From NCBI RefSeq assembly GCF_024298865.1, contig NZ_CP101161.1, positions 2,687,227 through 2,751,226 of the forward strand: DNA of 64,000 bases. The letters run 5' to 3'. The translations under genes and the position numbers were made by a program. The notes beneath the pieces were generated by a model. The model saw nothing but the letters and a program-made list of their open reading frames with translations, ran no database searches and was not told where the DNA came from. Position 1 is the stretch's first letter, and each line of letters opens with the position of its first letter. Positions 26,144 to 35,616 of this stretch are shown piece by piece. This stretch comes from Halorarius halobius (lineage in GTDB: Archaea; Halobacteriota; Halobacteria; Halobacteriales; Haloarculaceae).

Positions 26144-27328
26144 TCAGGAGTCGCCGTCGCGGAGTTCGTCGACCAGTGCGTCGGCAGTAGCGTCGACGAT
26201 GCGCCACGGGAGCGCCTGGTGGGTCGGGACGACGAGCATCGTGTCGTGGAGTTCGACCGCGCCGGGGAACTCCTCGAGCGACGGCTCGCCGTACGCCATC
26301 CGCCACCGAAACCGCTCGGCGGGGAACCCCAGTCGACGGAGGCGGTGGAACAGGCGGTCGCGGAGGTCCGGACCGCCGGGGAGCCTGACGGCGACGCCGT
26401 AGGGACAGCCCCCGTCGTGGACCGCCGGTGTGAGAAGCTCGAGCTCCGGAACGTCGCGTAGTCGGTCGCGGACCCGGCTGTACCGGTCCCGGCGGGCACG
26501 AGCGATGTCGGTCGGCTCGGACCGGCTGAGACCCAGCCGTGACAGCCGGCCAGGAGCGGCGTCCGGCGGCCCGCTCGGCGCGGAGAGCCCGTCGCCGTTA
26601 CGGTCGATTTCCGTGATGCTTGGCGTCGTCGACGGCGGGCGCTCGGGTAACAGCGACGCTATCGGTCGGCCCAGAGCGGACACCAGATACGACCGCTCGG
26701 GGATGCTCGTGGCGGGCTGTGGCACGTGCGCCTCGCTCGCCACCACGAGGCCGCCGTGGGGGGCCGGGAGCACCTTCCGGAGGCTGAACAGCGAGATGTC
26801 GCCCGTCGTCCCCAGGAGCCGCCCCTGGTCGTCGCGGCTGAACAGCCCGCGGGCACAGTCCTCGACGACGGTCGCGCCGACGTCGCGGGCGGCCGCGGCG
26901 AGCCGACCGAACTCCTGGTCCGGGAAGCCGAGGTAGTGGACGAACAGCACGACCTCCGGCTCCAGCCGCTCGATTCGGTCGGCCAGCCCCGACCGCAGGG
27001 AGAGCGACCGCGTGACCGGGTAGTAGGACACGTCGATGCCGAGGTCGTGGAACGGCCAGACGGCGCTACTGGAGATGAACGCCGGCAACAGCGCCGTGTC
27101 ACCGGGGCCGAGACCGAGTTCGGCCAGTGCCGCCCGGAGCCCCGACCGCGCGTACGCGTACACGGCCCGGTTCCCCGGCGGCACCCAGCGGTCGTCCTGG
27201 AGCCAGCCGGGAAGCTGTGTGGCGCTTGCCGGAAGCCACCGGAGATCGAACCGGGGGAGTACCTCGACCGTACCACGTCGCCAGGCCCGTCTCAATGGGT
27301 CGAGAGACAGCGCTCCCGGAACCGTCAT
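26144..27328 (-). CDS. DegT/DnrJ/EryC1/StrS-family aminotransferase
   Basis: This PLP-dependent sugar aminotransferase-like protein has 394 aa. It shows AVYAYARSGLRAALAELGLGPGDTALLP (N-terminal anchor), VVEDCARGLFSRDDQG and ISLFSLRKVLPAPHGGLVV, in which the Lys of SLRK is the likely PLP Schiff-base residue. The family normally transaminates keto-sugar nucleotides (C3, C4 or C6). The starting codon is taken as the ATG at 27328, since an ATAGTTAT promoter box lies at 27355-27362, about 27 nt upstream; a GTG at 27352 would precede the predicted transcript start. It makes a sugar that the flippase and GTs upstream could use. Confidence 0.87.
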   Translation of the reverse strand: MTVPGALSLDPLRRAWRRGTVEVLPRFDLRWLPASATQLPGWLQDDRWVPPGNRAVYAYARSGLRAALAELGLGPGDTALLPAFISSSAVWPFHDLGIDVSYYPVTRSLSLRSGLADRIERLEPEVVLFVHYLGFPDQEFGRLAAAARDVGATVVEDCARGLFSRDDQGRLLGTTGDISLFSLRKVLPAPHGGLVVASEAHVPQPATSIPERSYLVSALGRPIASLLPERPPSTTPSITEIDRNGDGLSAPSGPPDAAPGRLSRLGLSRSEPTDIARARRDRYSRVRDRLRDVPELELLTPAVHDGGCPYGVAVRLPGGPDLRDRLFHRLRRLGFPAERFRWRMAYGEPSLEEFPGAVELHDTMLVVPTHQALPWRIVDATADALVDELRDGDS

Positions 27329-27384
27329 CCTCCGGAGGCTCGCCTTCTCCACGTATAGTTATCGTCGGCCTACCGGGCGACGGG

Positions 27385-28854
27385 TCAGATGAGATACGAG
27401 GTCACCCACTCGACGTCGACGGCGCCGCTCACCACCGCCAGCACCGCCCAGGTTGACCCCCCGAGCGCGACCACGGCCAACAGCGTCGGCATCGAGGAGA
27501 CGTACGGCATCAACGCGACGACCACCCCCGCGACGACGACCGAGAGGCCGGCGCTCGCGGCGGCCGCCCGCGCGAGCCCGCCGAGCCGGAGCGATAGCTC
27601 CTGGTGGATGTAGTAGACGTTGACCGCGGTGTACGCCGAGTAGGTGACGACGGTCGCCACCGCGGCCCCGACGACGCCGAACACGGGTATCAACAGGAGG
27701 TTCAACCCGAAGTTCGCGCCCGCCATCCCCATCTTCGCTATCGCCCGCGAGCGGGCCCGGCCCAGGTAATCGAGGCCGTCGCTCGTCGTCTTGTTGACGG
27801 CGTGGACGAGGATGAACACGCAGAACACCTGCAACACGGGGACCGCACCGAGATACGTCGAGCCGAACACGAGCCGAACGAGCGGCCGGGCGACCAGCCA
27901 GAGCCCGACGCAGGCGGGTGCGTACAGCAGGAGGACGTGGCCGAGCGACTGCTCGTAGAGGCGGGCGGCACGGCCGAGCTGTTCGCTCGCCTTCTGTTCG
28001 CCCAGCGCGGGCGAGATGGTGAACCCGAACGAAGACGCGGGGACGACGCTGAAGTCGGATATCTGCTTGGCGAGCACGTAGTAGGCGACGGCGGTCGGGT
28101 TCAACAGCGCGCCGACGAGGATGGTGTCGACCCGGTTGTCGATGACGCCCGCGCTCCGGGTCGCGGTCAGCGGCACGCTGTACCTGAGCACCCGTCGCAA
28201 CAGGCCCTCCTCCGGGGTCGTCGTCTCCTCGTACTGGCGGTAGAACCGCCGGTAGAGCACGACGCCACCCAGCAGGATAGCGAGCACGAACCCCGCGATG
28301 TAGCCGAGCAGGACCCCGATGGCACCGAACCCCAACAGGACGAGCGCGACCCCGACGACGAGGCGGCCGACGCCGGTGACGACTTTCATGACGGCGCTCC
28401 AGTCGACCCGGTTGAACCCCTGGAACACCTGCACGATGTAGGCGTAGCCCGCCCGCGTGACGACGTAACCGGCGCCGAGTGCCAGGAACGGCGCCAGCGA
28501 CGGTTCCTCGAGCAGGTCCGCGAGCGGCCCGCTGATGACGGTCAGCATCGCCGCGACGACCCCCGCGAGCACGACGGCGACAGCGACCGTCGCGCGGAGC
28601 AGGTGCCGCACCTGGCCGGGGGACGTCTCGGCGTACTCGGTGACGAACCGCGCGGCCGACTTCGGGAGCCCGAGCGAGCCGAGAATGGCGACGATGGCCA
28701 GCACCGACAGCGCGTAGTGGAGCATCCCGTAGGCCGGGGCGGTGAGCAGGTACCGGGTCAGAACCAGTATCAGCACCGCGTTCGACACCGAGTACAGTAC
28801 CTCCGCCACGACGTTCGCCTTCAGTCCACGACTGATCCGGTCGGCGAGCGACAT
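27385..28854 (-). CDS. lipid-linked oligosaccharide flippase (Wzx/MATE-like)
   Basis: This integral membrane protein of 489 aa has about 13 TMs and the look of polysaccharide biosynthesis flippases (Wzx, MVF/MOP superfamily): SNAVLILVLTRYLLTAPAYG near TM1, GLPKSAARFVTEY after TM2, and a large TM-rich remainder. It should translocate a lipid-linked glycan to the outer membrane face. It lies 12 bp after the end of the GT-C-like gene and is likely co-transcribed with it. Confidence 0.9.
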   Translation of the reverse strand: MSLADRISRGLKANVVAEVLYSVSNAVLILVLTRYLLTAPAYGMLHYALSVLAIVAILGSLGLPKSAARFVTEYAETSPGQVRHLLRATVAVAVVLAGVVAAMLTVISGPLADLLEEPSLAPFLALGAGYVVTRAGYAYIVQVFQGFNRVDWSAVMKVVTGVGRLVVGVALVLLGFGAIGVLLGYIAGFVLAILLGGVVLYRRFYRQYEETTTPEEGLLRRVLRYSVPLTATRSAGVIDNRVDTILVGALLNPTAVAYYVLAKQISDFSVVPASSFGFTISPALGEQKASEQLGRAARLYEQSLGHVLLLYAPACVGLWLVARPLVRLVFGSTYLGAVPVLQVFCVFILVHAVNKTTSDGLDYLGRARSRAIAKMGMAGANFGLNLLLIPVFGVVGAAVATVVTYSAYTAVNVYYIHQELSLRLGGLARAAAASAGLSVVVAGVVVALMPYVSSMPTLLAVVALGGSTWAVLAVVSGAVDVEWVTSYLI

Positions 28855-28866
28855 CGGCGCGTCGGG

Positions 28867-30666
28867 TTACGCCGACTCGTCGGGGTAGTAGTAGAGCCGG
28901 AACTCGCCGGTCGATTCGACCCGAGCGACGCCGGGCTGGTTCCGAATCGTGGCGAACGTCTCCCTGGAGTAGCGGAACCCGTCGTACAGCACCAGTTCGC
29001 GTTCGACGTCCCGTTCCGTGATGACGACGTACCTGCGTTCGTCGAAGAACTCGCCGAAGGTCGCGGGGCGCAGGTCGGTCGGCACGCGGTCTGACCGCCC
29101 GGGGAACGTCGCGGCCGTCTCCGACGTCGGCCCGTATATCGCGTCGGCGTACCGGCCCTGGCCGGCCCTGATGCCGGTGAACTCGACGCCCGGCTGTCGG
29201 GCCGCGAACGCCGACTCGTAGCCGGCGTACTCGGCTTCCGAAATCTGGTCGTTGGACTGGAAGATGAACGGCGAGGGGTGGACCGTCGCGAGCGTCAACA
29301 CCAGCAGTAGCGCCACGCCGACCGTCGAGAGGGTCCCGCGGGCGGCCGGCGGGCCGACGCCCGCGTCGAGCAGGTGGGTGAGTGCGGCCGCACCCAGCAG
29401 GGTGACGAGCACCATCCCGAAGCCGATGTACCGGAAGTAGTGGTCACCGGCCGCCGAGAGGAACAGCAGGACGACGCCGGCCACGACCGGCACCATCCCG
29501 ACCGTGAGGTACTTGTTGAGGGCGTTGTCGTCGGGGAAGGCGTCGTCGAGCCGTCCGCTGACGCTGTAGAGGCCGAGTCCGGCCGCGAGCACCGAGAACA
29601 GGAGGCTCCCGAGGAACAGTTTGACGAACAGCGACGCGAAGCTTCCGCCGACGCCGGCGACGGAGCCGGCGGTGCTCGCTATCTCACCGCCGGGTTCGAC
29701 GATGCCGGCGGCGCTGGCGAGGACGCCGGCGATGCCGGCCTGCACCCGCGGGTGCCGCGGCGCCCACAGCAGGAACACGACCGAGAGCACGACGAACAGT
29801 GGCAGAAGCGAGCGGTGGGCGGCGACGGCGCCTTCCGGTCGGTACCGGCGCGCGAGCGTCTGGACGCCGACGACGGCCGCGAGGACGGCCAGTAGCGTCA
29901 GCCCCTCCTCCGGGTGGACGAGTATCAGGCCGGTGCCCGCCAGCGCGGCGAGTCCGCCGGTCGCAGTGACCGCACCGAGGCTCCGCTCGCCGAACTCGCG
30001 GCTGGCGTGCGCGAACAGCAGGAACAGCACGAACGGCAGGAACAGCACCGCCTGGCTCGACGGGTGGGCGGTGAGATGGGTGCCGACGTTGTTGAGCGGC
30101 AACAGCAACAGCGCGGCGAACAGCCCGACGAGCGGGCCGCGCCGCGAGCCCGTGGCGAGCCCGACACACAGCGGCACGAACAGCAGGAACACGACCACGA
30201 ACAGAACGACGGCGTACTCGATGGCGCGGGTGAGGGGGACGCCGAACACCGCCGCCTCGAACACGGCGAGCGTGTGAACGCCCGGATACAGCAGGTCGGC
30301 GGGAGCGAGCGTACCGGCGGCGATTTCGCGTGCCCAGCCGAGATGTGTCAGGGGGTCCGCGGGGCCGGCGAAATGGTAACCACGGACGACGGGGAGGCCG
30401 ACGACGAGCGTCACGGCCGCCCCGGCCAGCACCATGCTCACACGGCGCACGTCCGCCTGCACGCCGGCCGATAGTCCGGCGACCAGCGCGGTGGCCAGCG
30501 CGATGCCGATGCCGGCCCAGAACACCACGGGCGAGGCGGCGTACACCGACAGTTCGTAACCGGTCGCCGGCGCCTCGTGGGCGGCCACGGCGGCGACGGC
30601 CACGCCAACGAGTCCGACGACGAGCGATACTTTCCCGAGCCGAGTCGTCCGAGCGTGCGTATGCAT
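28867..30666 (-). CDS. multi-spanning membrane protein with GT-C-like features
   Basis: This protein of 599 aa has about 12-13 TMs and a C-terminal soluble domain of about 120 residues (from PSPFIFQSNDQISEAEY). An early loop reads GPADPLTHLG with D104, P105 and H108, reminiscent of the catalytic DxD-type loop in GT-C glycosyltransferases/oligosaccharyltransferases. It lacks the WWDYG motif of AglB. It may polymerise or transfer the glycan. The ATG at 30666 (MHTHARTTRL) is used; a GTG at 30693 would lie 33 nt after the variant promoter box at 30727-30734, so it remains an option. Confidence 0.75.
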   Translation of the reverse strand: MHTHARTTRLGKVSLVVGLVGVAVAAVAAHEAPATGYELSVYAASPVVFWAGIGIALATALVAGLSAGVQADVRRVSMVLAGAAVTLVVGLPVVRGYHFAGPADPLTHLGWAREIAAGTLAPADLLYPGVHTLAVFEAAVFGVPLTRAIEYAVVLFVVVFLLFVPLCVGLATGSRRGPLVGLFAALLLLPLNNVGTHLTAHPSSQAVLFLPFVLFLLFAHASREFGERSLGAVTATGGLAALAGTGLILVHPEEGLTLLAVLAAVVGVQTLARRYRPEGAVAAHRSLLPLFVVLSVVFLLWAPRHPRVQAGIAGVLASAAGIVEPGGEIASTAGSVAGVGGSFASLFVKLFLGSLLFSVLAAGLGLYSVSGRLDDAFPDDNALNKYLTVGMVPVVAGVVLLFLSAAGDHYFRYIGFGMVLVTLLGAAALTHLLDAGVGPPAARGTLSTVGVALLLVLTLATVHPSPFIFQSNDQISEAEYAGYESAFAARQPGVEFTGIRAGQGRYADAIYGPTSETAATFPGRSDRVPTDLRPATFGEFFDERRYVVITERDVERELVLYDGFRYSRETFATIRNQPGVARVESTGEFRLYYYPDESA

Positions 30667-30726
30667 GATGGCTGTTCGTCGCGCGGAGCGCACGACCTGT
30701 TTGCCCGCTTTGCCGCCGGAACGGGC

Positions 30727-30734
30727 TTTGTTAT
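30727..30734 (-). promoter_or_regulatory. variant TATA-like box (ATAACAAA)
   Basis: Minus-strand ATAACAAA lies 34 nt before an in-frame GTG and 61 nt before the ATG of the GT-C-like gene. It implies that this gene and the flippase form a transcript separate from the GT4 gene above. Confidence 0.5.
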
Positions 30735-30762
30735 GGGTCGTGTTCCGTCGGGTAACGGCGGG

Positions 30763-31806
30763 TTACTCGCGGGCCTCCCGGCGGTTCGCGGCCCGCTCCG
30801 CCGGGCGACCAGGGCGTTCGCCACCCTTGCCCATCGCTCGCCGGTAGACGGACAGTAACCGGTGGCCCATCCGTTCGAGCGTGATATCCCGAACCGCCTC
30901 CCGCCCGTCCGAACGCTCTCCCCGTTCGAGAACTTCGACGAGCGCGTCGACGAGTTCGGCGTCCGAGCGGCCGACCGCGGTGTTCGCCACCCCGGATAGC
31001 CGCTCGCGTACGTCGCCCACGTCGGTGGCGACGACCGGGAGCTGACAGGCCAGCGCCTCCTTGACTGCGTTCGGCGACCCCTCGCGTTTCGATGTGAGGA
31101 GCATGGCGTCGGCGGCGTTCATGTACGTCGCCACGCGCTCGTGGGGGACCCCCGAAACCGCGTGCAGTTCGACGGGGGCATCGAGCCGGCGGTCCGCGTT
31201 CTCGGCTACGCGCTCGGCTCGCGGGAAGTTCTTCACCTCTCGGTCCGGCGCGTAGGGGAACAGCACGTGGAGCGCCTCGGCGGACCAGCCGAGTCGGTCG
31301 CGGGCCGCTTCGCCGTCCATCGGGCGGAACCGCTCGGTGTCTACGCCGTGGGGAACGACGTGGCAGGGCTGGTCGAGGTCGGCCGCCATCGCCGCCGACA
31401 TGACGACCGTTGCGTCCGCCCGGGTGGCACACCACCGGCTCAGCCAGCCGAACTCGCCGTGGAGGTCCGTCCCCCACAGCGACACCACGACGGGCCGGGT
31501 CGGCTGGGCGAGCGCGGCCGGCGCGGTCAGCCCGAAGTTGGCGTGGACGAGGTCGTAGTCGTCGAGGCCGTGGTCGAGCACGCGCGGATAGAAGCGGACG
31601 TAGTCGGTCACCGACCGGCGTCGCCCTGCCTCCGGGTCGTGCTCGCCGGGCACCTCGAGGACGGTGCAGGTGGCGCCGAGCCGTTCCAGTATCCGGACCT
31701 GGTCGTCGAAGAAGGGGCGCGGCGACGTGACCAGTTGGAGCACGTCGAGGCCCGCGTCGTCGCTCTCGGGGGTGAGGTCGGCGGTCGGCGGGCGCTCACG
31801 GCTCAT
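30763..31806 (-). CDS. family 4 glycosyltransferase
   Basis: This cytosolic protein of 347 aa has a GT-B fold. The acceptor half has LHANFGLTAPAALAQP and VVSLWGTDLHGEFG. The donor half has LFPYAPDREVKNFPRAERV and the hallmark LLTSKREGSPNAVKEALACQLPVVATDVGDV with the E(x7)E-type motif. The tail is Arg-rich. It starts with ATGA overlapping the UDP-sugar dehydrogenase stop (31803-31806), so the dehydrogenase's product may be its donor. Confidence 0.92.
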   Translation of the reverse strand: MSRERPPTADLTPESDDAGLDVLQLVTSPRPFFDDQVRILERLGATCTVLEVPGEHDPEAGRRRSVTDYVRFYPRVLDHGLDDYDLVHANFGLTAPAALAQPTRPVVVSLWGTDLHGEFGWLSRWCATRADATVVMSAAMAADLDQPCHVVPHGVDTERFRPMDGEAARDRLGWSAEALHVLFPYAPDREVKNFPRAERVAENADRRLDAPVELHAVSGVPHERVATYMNAADAMLLTSKREGSPNAVKEALACQLPVVATDVGDVRERLSGVANTAVGRSDAELVDALVEVLERGERSDGREAVRDITLERMGHRLLSVYRRAMGKGGERPGRPAERAANRREARE

Positions 31807-33149
31807 AGCCGTCGGTAGTCGAAGCCGGCCGCGCGCGCCTCGTCGGCGTCGAACAGCCCCGACACGTCGACGAGCACGGGCGCGTCGGCGAGCGCCTCGG
31901 CCATCGCGTCGAGGTCGAACCCCGCGAAGGCGTCGTGGGGCGTCGCCACGACGACGCCGTCGAAGCCGTCGAACGCGAGCGACGACTGGAGGTCGAGACC
32001 GACGTGGCGGCGGACCTCGGCGGGGTCGGCGTGCGGGTCGTACCCCTGGACCGACACGTCGAACGTCCGCAGTTCCGCGGCGATGTCGGCCACCTTCGAG
32101 TCCCTGATGTCACCGACGTTCGGCTTGTAGGTGACTCCGAGCAGGAGCAGTCGGCTCTCCCCGAGCACCTTCCCGCGTTCGTTGAGCGCCCGGAGCGCGA
32201 GGTCGGCGACGTGGCCCGGCACCGACTCGTTCACGCGACGGCTCGTCAACAGCAGGTCGGTCGTGAACCCGGCCTGCTCGGCACGGTGCGCCAGGTAATG
32301 TGGGTCGATGGGGATACAGTGGCCGCCCACGAGGCCCGGGCGGTACTCGTCGTGGAAGTTCCATTTCGTACCCGCGGCTTCCAGCGCGGCGTGGACGTCG
32401 ACGCCGATGTGGTCGCAGGCCATCGCCAGTTCGTTCATCAGCGCGATGTTCACGTCCCGCTGGACGTTCTCGAACACCTTCGCGGCCTCCGCCGCCTCGA
32501 TGGACGGGGCCTCGTACACGCCCTCGTCGGCGACCGTCCGGTACAGCTCCGCGAGTTCGGCCCGGACGCGGTCGGTCTGACCGCTGACGATTTTCACGAC
32601 GCCGTCGAGCCCCCGGTCGGCGTCGCCGGGCGAGGCCCGCTCGGGCGAGTAGCCGACCGCGAACTCCTCACCGCAGGTGAACCCCGAGGCATCCTCGATG
32701 GCCGGCACGAGTACCTCCCGGGTCGCACCGGGGTACACCGTCGACTCCAGTACGACCGTCGTGCCCGGCGAGAGATGTTCTCCCACGGAGCCTGCGGCCG
32801 CCTCGACGGCGCTCAGGTCGGGGATGTTCCCTTCGCCCAGCGGCGTCGGGACCGTGATGACGACGTAGTCGGCCGTGGCGACCAGCGCGGGGTCGGCGGT
32901 GAACGAGACGTCGCTGTCGGCGACCTGGTCGTCGCCAAGGTCGCCGGTCGTGTCGGTGCCGTCCGCGAGTCGGCCGACCTTCACGGTGTCGACGTCGTAG
33001 CCGACGACGGCGTGACCGGCCCGGTCGAACGCCACCGCGAGCGGCAGGCCCACGTAGCCGAGGCCGACCACACAGACGGTCGCGCCGTCCGCGCGTTCGA
33101 CTGACGTGAGCACCTCGTTCCGGTCGGCGCCCGGTTGGCTCGCCGTCAT
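31803..33149 (-). CDS. nucleotide-sugar dehydrogenase (WecC/UDP-ManNAc dehydrogenase type)
   Basis: This enzyme of 448 aa oxidises C6 of a UDP-sugar (UDP-GlcNAc, UDP-ManNAc or UDP-Glc) to the uronic acid with two NAD+. The Rossmann motif GLGYVG is at residues 29-34. TVPTPLGEGNIPDL follows, then the catalytic Cys in VGGHCIPIDPHYL, and the C-terminal NVGDIRDSKVADI closes the family pattern. The EYRPGLVGGHC spacing looks like the N-acetylhexosaminuronate group. The product is a likely building block of an acidic surface glycan. A variant promoter box lies at 33250-33257, about 100 nt upstream, leaving a leader of about 75 nt. Confidence 0.94.
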   Translation of the reverse strand: MTASQPGADRNEVLTSVERADGATVCVVGLGYVGLPLAVAFDRAGHAVVGYDVDTVKVGRLADGTDTTGDLGDDQVADSDVSFTADPALVATADYVVITVPTPLGEGNIPDLSAVEAAAGSVGEHLSPGTTVVLESTVYPGATREVLVPAIEDASGFTCGEEFAVGYSPERASPGDADRGLDGVVKIVSGQTDRVRAELAELYRTVADEGVYEAPSIEAAEAAKVFENVQRDVNIALMNELAMACDHIGVDVHAALEAAGTKWNFHDEYRPGLVGGHCIPIDPHYLAHRAEQAGFTTDLLLTSRRVNESVPGHVADLALRALNERGKVLGESRLLLLGVTYKPNVGDIRDSKVADIAAELRTFDVSVQGYDPHADPAEVRRHVGLDLQSSLAFDGFDGVVVATPHDAFAGFDLDAMAEALADAPVLVDVSGLFDADEARAAGFDYRRL

Positions 33150-33386
33150 CGTTCCGCCCCCGCAGGCAGTCTCGTCGCTCGCTCGTCGTCGGTGACAACG
33201 GGGTCGACTGTCAGCATAGACACACAGAAGCCGGACGCGATTTCGCCGCTTTGTAATACTGGGATTACGTGGTGTAGCGACCGTATACCGGGAGAAAGAA
33301 CAGGGTGGTGGTGCTCTCGGTGGCGACGGTAGAACGCAGAACTGTCTATCTCTTGTCTGGATTATACGGCGTAAGCTCTTGCTACG
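33150..33386 (-). other. intergenic space with promoter of the UDP-sugar dehydrogenase
   Basis: About 237 nt without a gene. It contains the box TTTGTAAT (minus strand ATTACAAA) at 33250-33257 and a run near 33365 (ggattatacggcg) that reads as another possible TATA element. I see no hairpin strong enough to call a terminator. Confidence 0.45.
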
Positions 33387-34019
33387 TCATCCCCGCTCGA
33401 CCGCCTTCACGACCTCGAACGCCTCGGCGTGGGTCGTGCCGACCTGGAACCCCCGGAACCGGCTCCGACCTTCGATGCCGTCGAGCCAGCCGTCGCCGTG
33501 TTTCGCCACCTGCGAGGCGTGAGCGCGGAGGGCGGCGAACTTGCGGTCGACCGTCGCCGAGACGTCGACGTACAGCTGTGGGTCGAACGACTCCGCGACG
33601 ATGCCACCGGGCGTCATCGGCTCGTACATGTACACGGAGCGGCGGTTCTTCCGGGTCGCCGCCAGCACCGCCCGCGTCAGGTTCACGTGGTCCTGGTGGG
33701 AGTCGTGGAGCCAGTGGGTGAACACCGCGTCGGGGTCGTACCGGCCGAGCAGGTCGTCCAGGCGGCCCACCAGCGGTCGCTCGAACCGTCGCCGGTCGGC
33801 CGGCACGTCGAGCAGTTCGATGTCGACGCCAAGCGCCTCGGCCGCCCGTTCGGCCTCCGCCCAGCGGGCGTCCTCGGTGTTCTCGGGGAAACTCGTCAGC
33901 ACGGCCACGGTCACCTCGGCCCCGCAGTCGGCGTGTTTCGCCAGCGTGCCGCCGACGCCTATCTCCACGTCGTCCGGGTGGGCGCCGAGCGCGAGCACGC
34001 GGTCCGGCTTGCCGATCAC
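33387..34019 (-). CDS. PIG-L family N-acetylglucosaminyl deacetylase
   Basis: This is a zinc-dependent deacetylase of 210 aa. HPDD at residues 14-17 (ALGAHPDDVEIG) binds zinc and provides the catalytic Asp; the third ligand is probably in HWLHDSHQDHVN. The family removes acetyl groups from N-acetyl-amino sugars (GlcNAc-PI, GlcNAc-Ins, bacillithiol precursors). It is the last gene of the DUF1616-DUF354-PHP-ATP-grasp-PIG-L series. The GTG start overlaps the ATP-grasp stop (GTGA, 34016-34019), so expression is coupled. Confidence 0.92.
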   Translation of the reverse strand: MIGKPDRVLALGAHPDDVEIGVGGTLAKHADCGAEVTVAVLTSFPENTEDARWAEAERAAEALGVDIELLDVPADRRRFERPLVGRLDDLLGRYDPDAVFTHWLHDSHQDHVNLTRAVLAATRKNRRSVYMYEPMTPGGIVAESFDPQLYVDVSATVDRKFAALRAHASQVAKHGDGWLDGIEGRSRFRGFQVGTTHAEAFEVVKAVERG

Positions 34020-34981
34020 GCGTCGACCTCCTCGGTTCCCTCGCCCGCGACGAACTGGTCCCAGTAGCGCAACACAGTGACCTCCTTCGGCTCGGGCACG
34101 TCGACGTCGACGCCGGCGACGAGTTCGAGGCTGTGTCGCGGCAGGTTGACGCCCGCGAACGTCGTGATGACGGTGCCGCCGCCGAGCCGCGGGTTCACGT
34201 CGATGAGCTTCGCCGTCCCGTCGTCGTCGCGCTTGAACTGCATGCAGGTGGGGCCAGCCAGCCCCAGCGACTCGGCGACGCGCCGGCAGGTGCGGCTCAG
34301 GTCCTCGTCGTGGACGACCTGGCCCGCCGTCGAGATGCCCCCCTTGGTGGCGAGGCGCTCGCGGGGCACAGCCCGGAGTGCGTTGCCGTGCAGGTCCGAG
34401 AGCACGTCCACCGTGTACTCGGTGCCCGGGAGATACTCCTGGACGAGCATCCGGTCGTCGCCACGGAGCGCTAGCTCCAGGTCGGCCCGGTCGTGGACGA
34501 CCGTCGCCCCCTCGCTCCCCTTCCCCCGGACGGGTTTGACGAACCGCGGGAATCCCGACACATCACGCGGGTCGGGGTCGACGTGCGTCTCCGGGAGCGG
34601 GGCGACGCCCCGCATCGCCTCGTCGAACGCGGCCTTGTCGGTGCAGGTGTCGATGCTCTCGGGGGGTGAGATGACGGGGACGACGCCCGCGGCCCGAAGT
34701 TGGTCGCGGTGGCGCGCGTACGGCTCGATGTCGAACCCGGAGGTGGGGAGGATGACGTCGACGCCCTCGTTGACGATGAGGTCGAACGCGGCGTCGAAGA
34801 AGGCCTCGTCGTCGGCCCGCGGCACCGTGTACCCCTCGTCGGCGAGATGGAGCCCCGCCGACCGCTTGCTCGCGTCGGTCGCGACGATTCGCCCGTCGAA
34901 GCCGGCGCGCCTGAGCGACTGTATCGCCCCGACGGCGGCCGGACCCCCGGCTCCCGGTATCAGGACTGTTGGGCCAGCCAT
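34016..34981 (-). CDS. ATP-grasp ligase
   Basis: This ligase of 321 aa is similar to the carbamoyl-phosphate-synthase-type ATP-grasp proteins. The N-terminal Rossmann segment has IPGAGGPAAVGAIQSLRRAGFDG. The ATP-binding part has RFVKPVRGKGSEGATVV, QEYLPGTEYTVDVL and DVNPRLGGGTV, where Asn and Arg coordinate Mg-ATP. These enzymes link a carboxylate to an amine or thiol via acyl phosphate. Beside PIG-L, an amino-acid or carboxylate ligation to a free amino sugar is a reasonable hypothesis. The start overlaps the PHP gene 3' end by 22 bp. Confidence 0.9.
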   Translation of the reverse strand: MAGPTVLIPGAGGPAAVGAIQSLRRAGFDGRIVATDASKRSAGLHLADEGYTVPRADDEAFFDAAFDLIVNEGVDVILPTSGFDIEPYARHRDQLRAAGVVPVISPPESIDTCTDKAAFDEAMRGVAPLPETHVDPDPRDVSGFPRFVKPVRGKGSEGATVVHDRADLELALRGDDRMLVQEYLPGTEYTVDVLSDLHGNALRAVPRERLATKGGISTAGQVVHDEDLSRTCRRVAESLGLAGPTCMQFKRDDDGTAKLIDVNPRLGGGTVITTFAGVNLPRHSLELVAGVDVDVPEPKEVTVLRYWDQFVAGEGTEEVDA

Positions 34982-35616
34982 GCCCGTTCATACGCCAGTC
35001 GTTCCTTAGTTAGTAACCGGCTTACCCCGTGGGCGTCGCTCCCGACGACGAAATCGACGCCGTAGTCGGGTGCTACTGCCACCAGGCGGCTCGGTGGCAA
35101 CCCGTAGCGGCGGTTTCGCTCGAGCAGAACGCCCCCCTCCGCGGCCGCCGCCATCAGCCCGGACAGCTCCGCGTCCGTCAGCTCGTACCCCCGGCGCTCG
35201 GCAAAGAGCAGGGGATGCCCCCAGACGTCGACGGCCGGGTTCCGGAGCATCGCCGCCGCCGCCCGGAGGTAGTCCTCGCGGTCACCGTCGAAACTGTGGA
35301 ACACGCCCGTAACGACGTCGGCGACGCTCGTCACCGCGGGCGGTGCGTCGATGCGGCCGTCGGTGTCGAGCGTCTTCGCCTCACAGCCGAGCAGTATCGT
35401 CAGGTCGAACGTCTCGCGTGCGGCCTCCACGTCCGTACGGAGCGCGCCGTAGTCGTAATCGAGCCGCCGCCGGACGTGCTCGGAGAACACGAGGAACTCG
35501 AGCCCGTTGGCGACGGCCCGCTCGCAGTAGTCCGCGACCGTCGCCTGCCCGTCGGTGTAGTCGGTGTGGAGATGCCAGTCGCCCGGCCGGTCGACGAGCG
35601 CGGCGAGGTCAGTCAT
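34960..35616 (-). CDS. PHP-domain metallo-hydrolase
   Basis: This soluble protein of 218 aa has the PHP fold. The N-terminal DWHLHTDYTDG carries H15, H17 and D19 that hold the metal cluster. Further ligands are in FLVFSEHV, GCEAKTL, TGVFHSFDGD, DVWGHPLLF and DFVVGSDAHG. Family members act as phosphatases (histidinol phosphatase, tyrosine phosphatase-like) or phosphoesterases. I chose the ATG at 35616 because longer frames enter the DUF354 gene. It overlaps both neighbours (DUF354 by 8 bp, ATP-grasp by 22 bp). Confidence 0.88.
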   Translation of the reverse strand: MTDLAALVDRPGDWHLHTDYTDGQATVADYCERAVANGLEFLVFSEHVRRRLDYDYGALRTDVEAARETFDLTILLGCEAKTLDTDGRIDAPPAVTSVADVVTGVFHSFDGDREDYLRAAAAMLRNPAVDVWGHPLLFAERRGYELTDAELSGLMAAAAEGGVLLERNRRYGLPPSRLVAVAPDYGVDFVVGSDAHGVSRLLTKERLAYERAWLAQQS

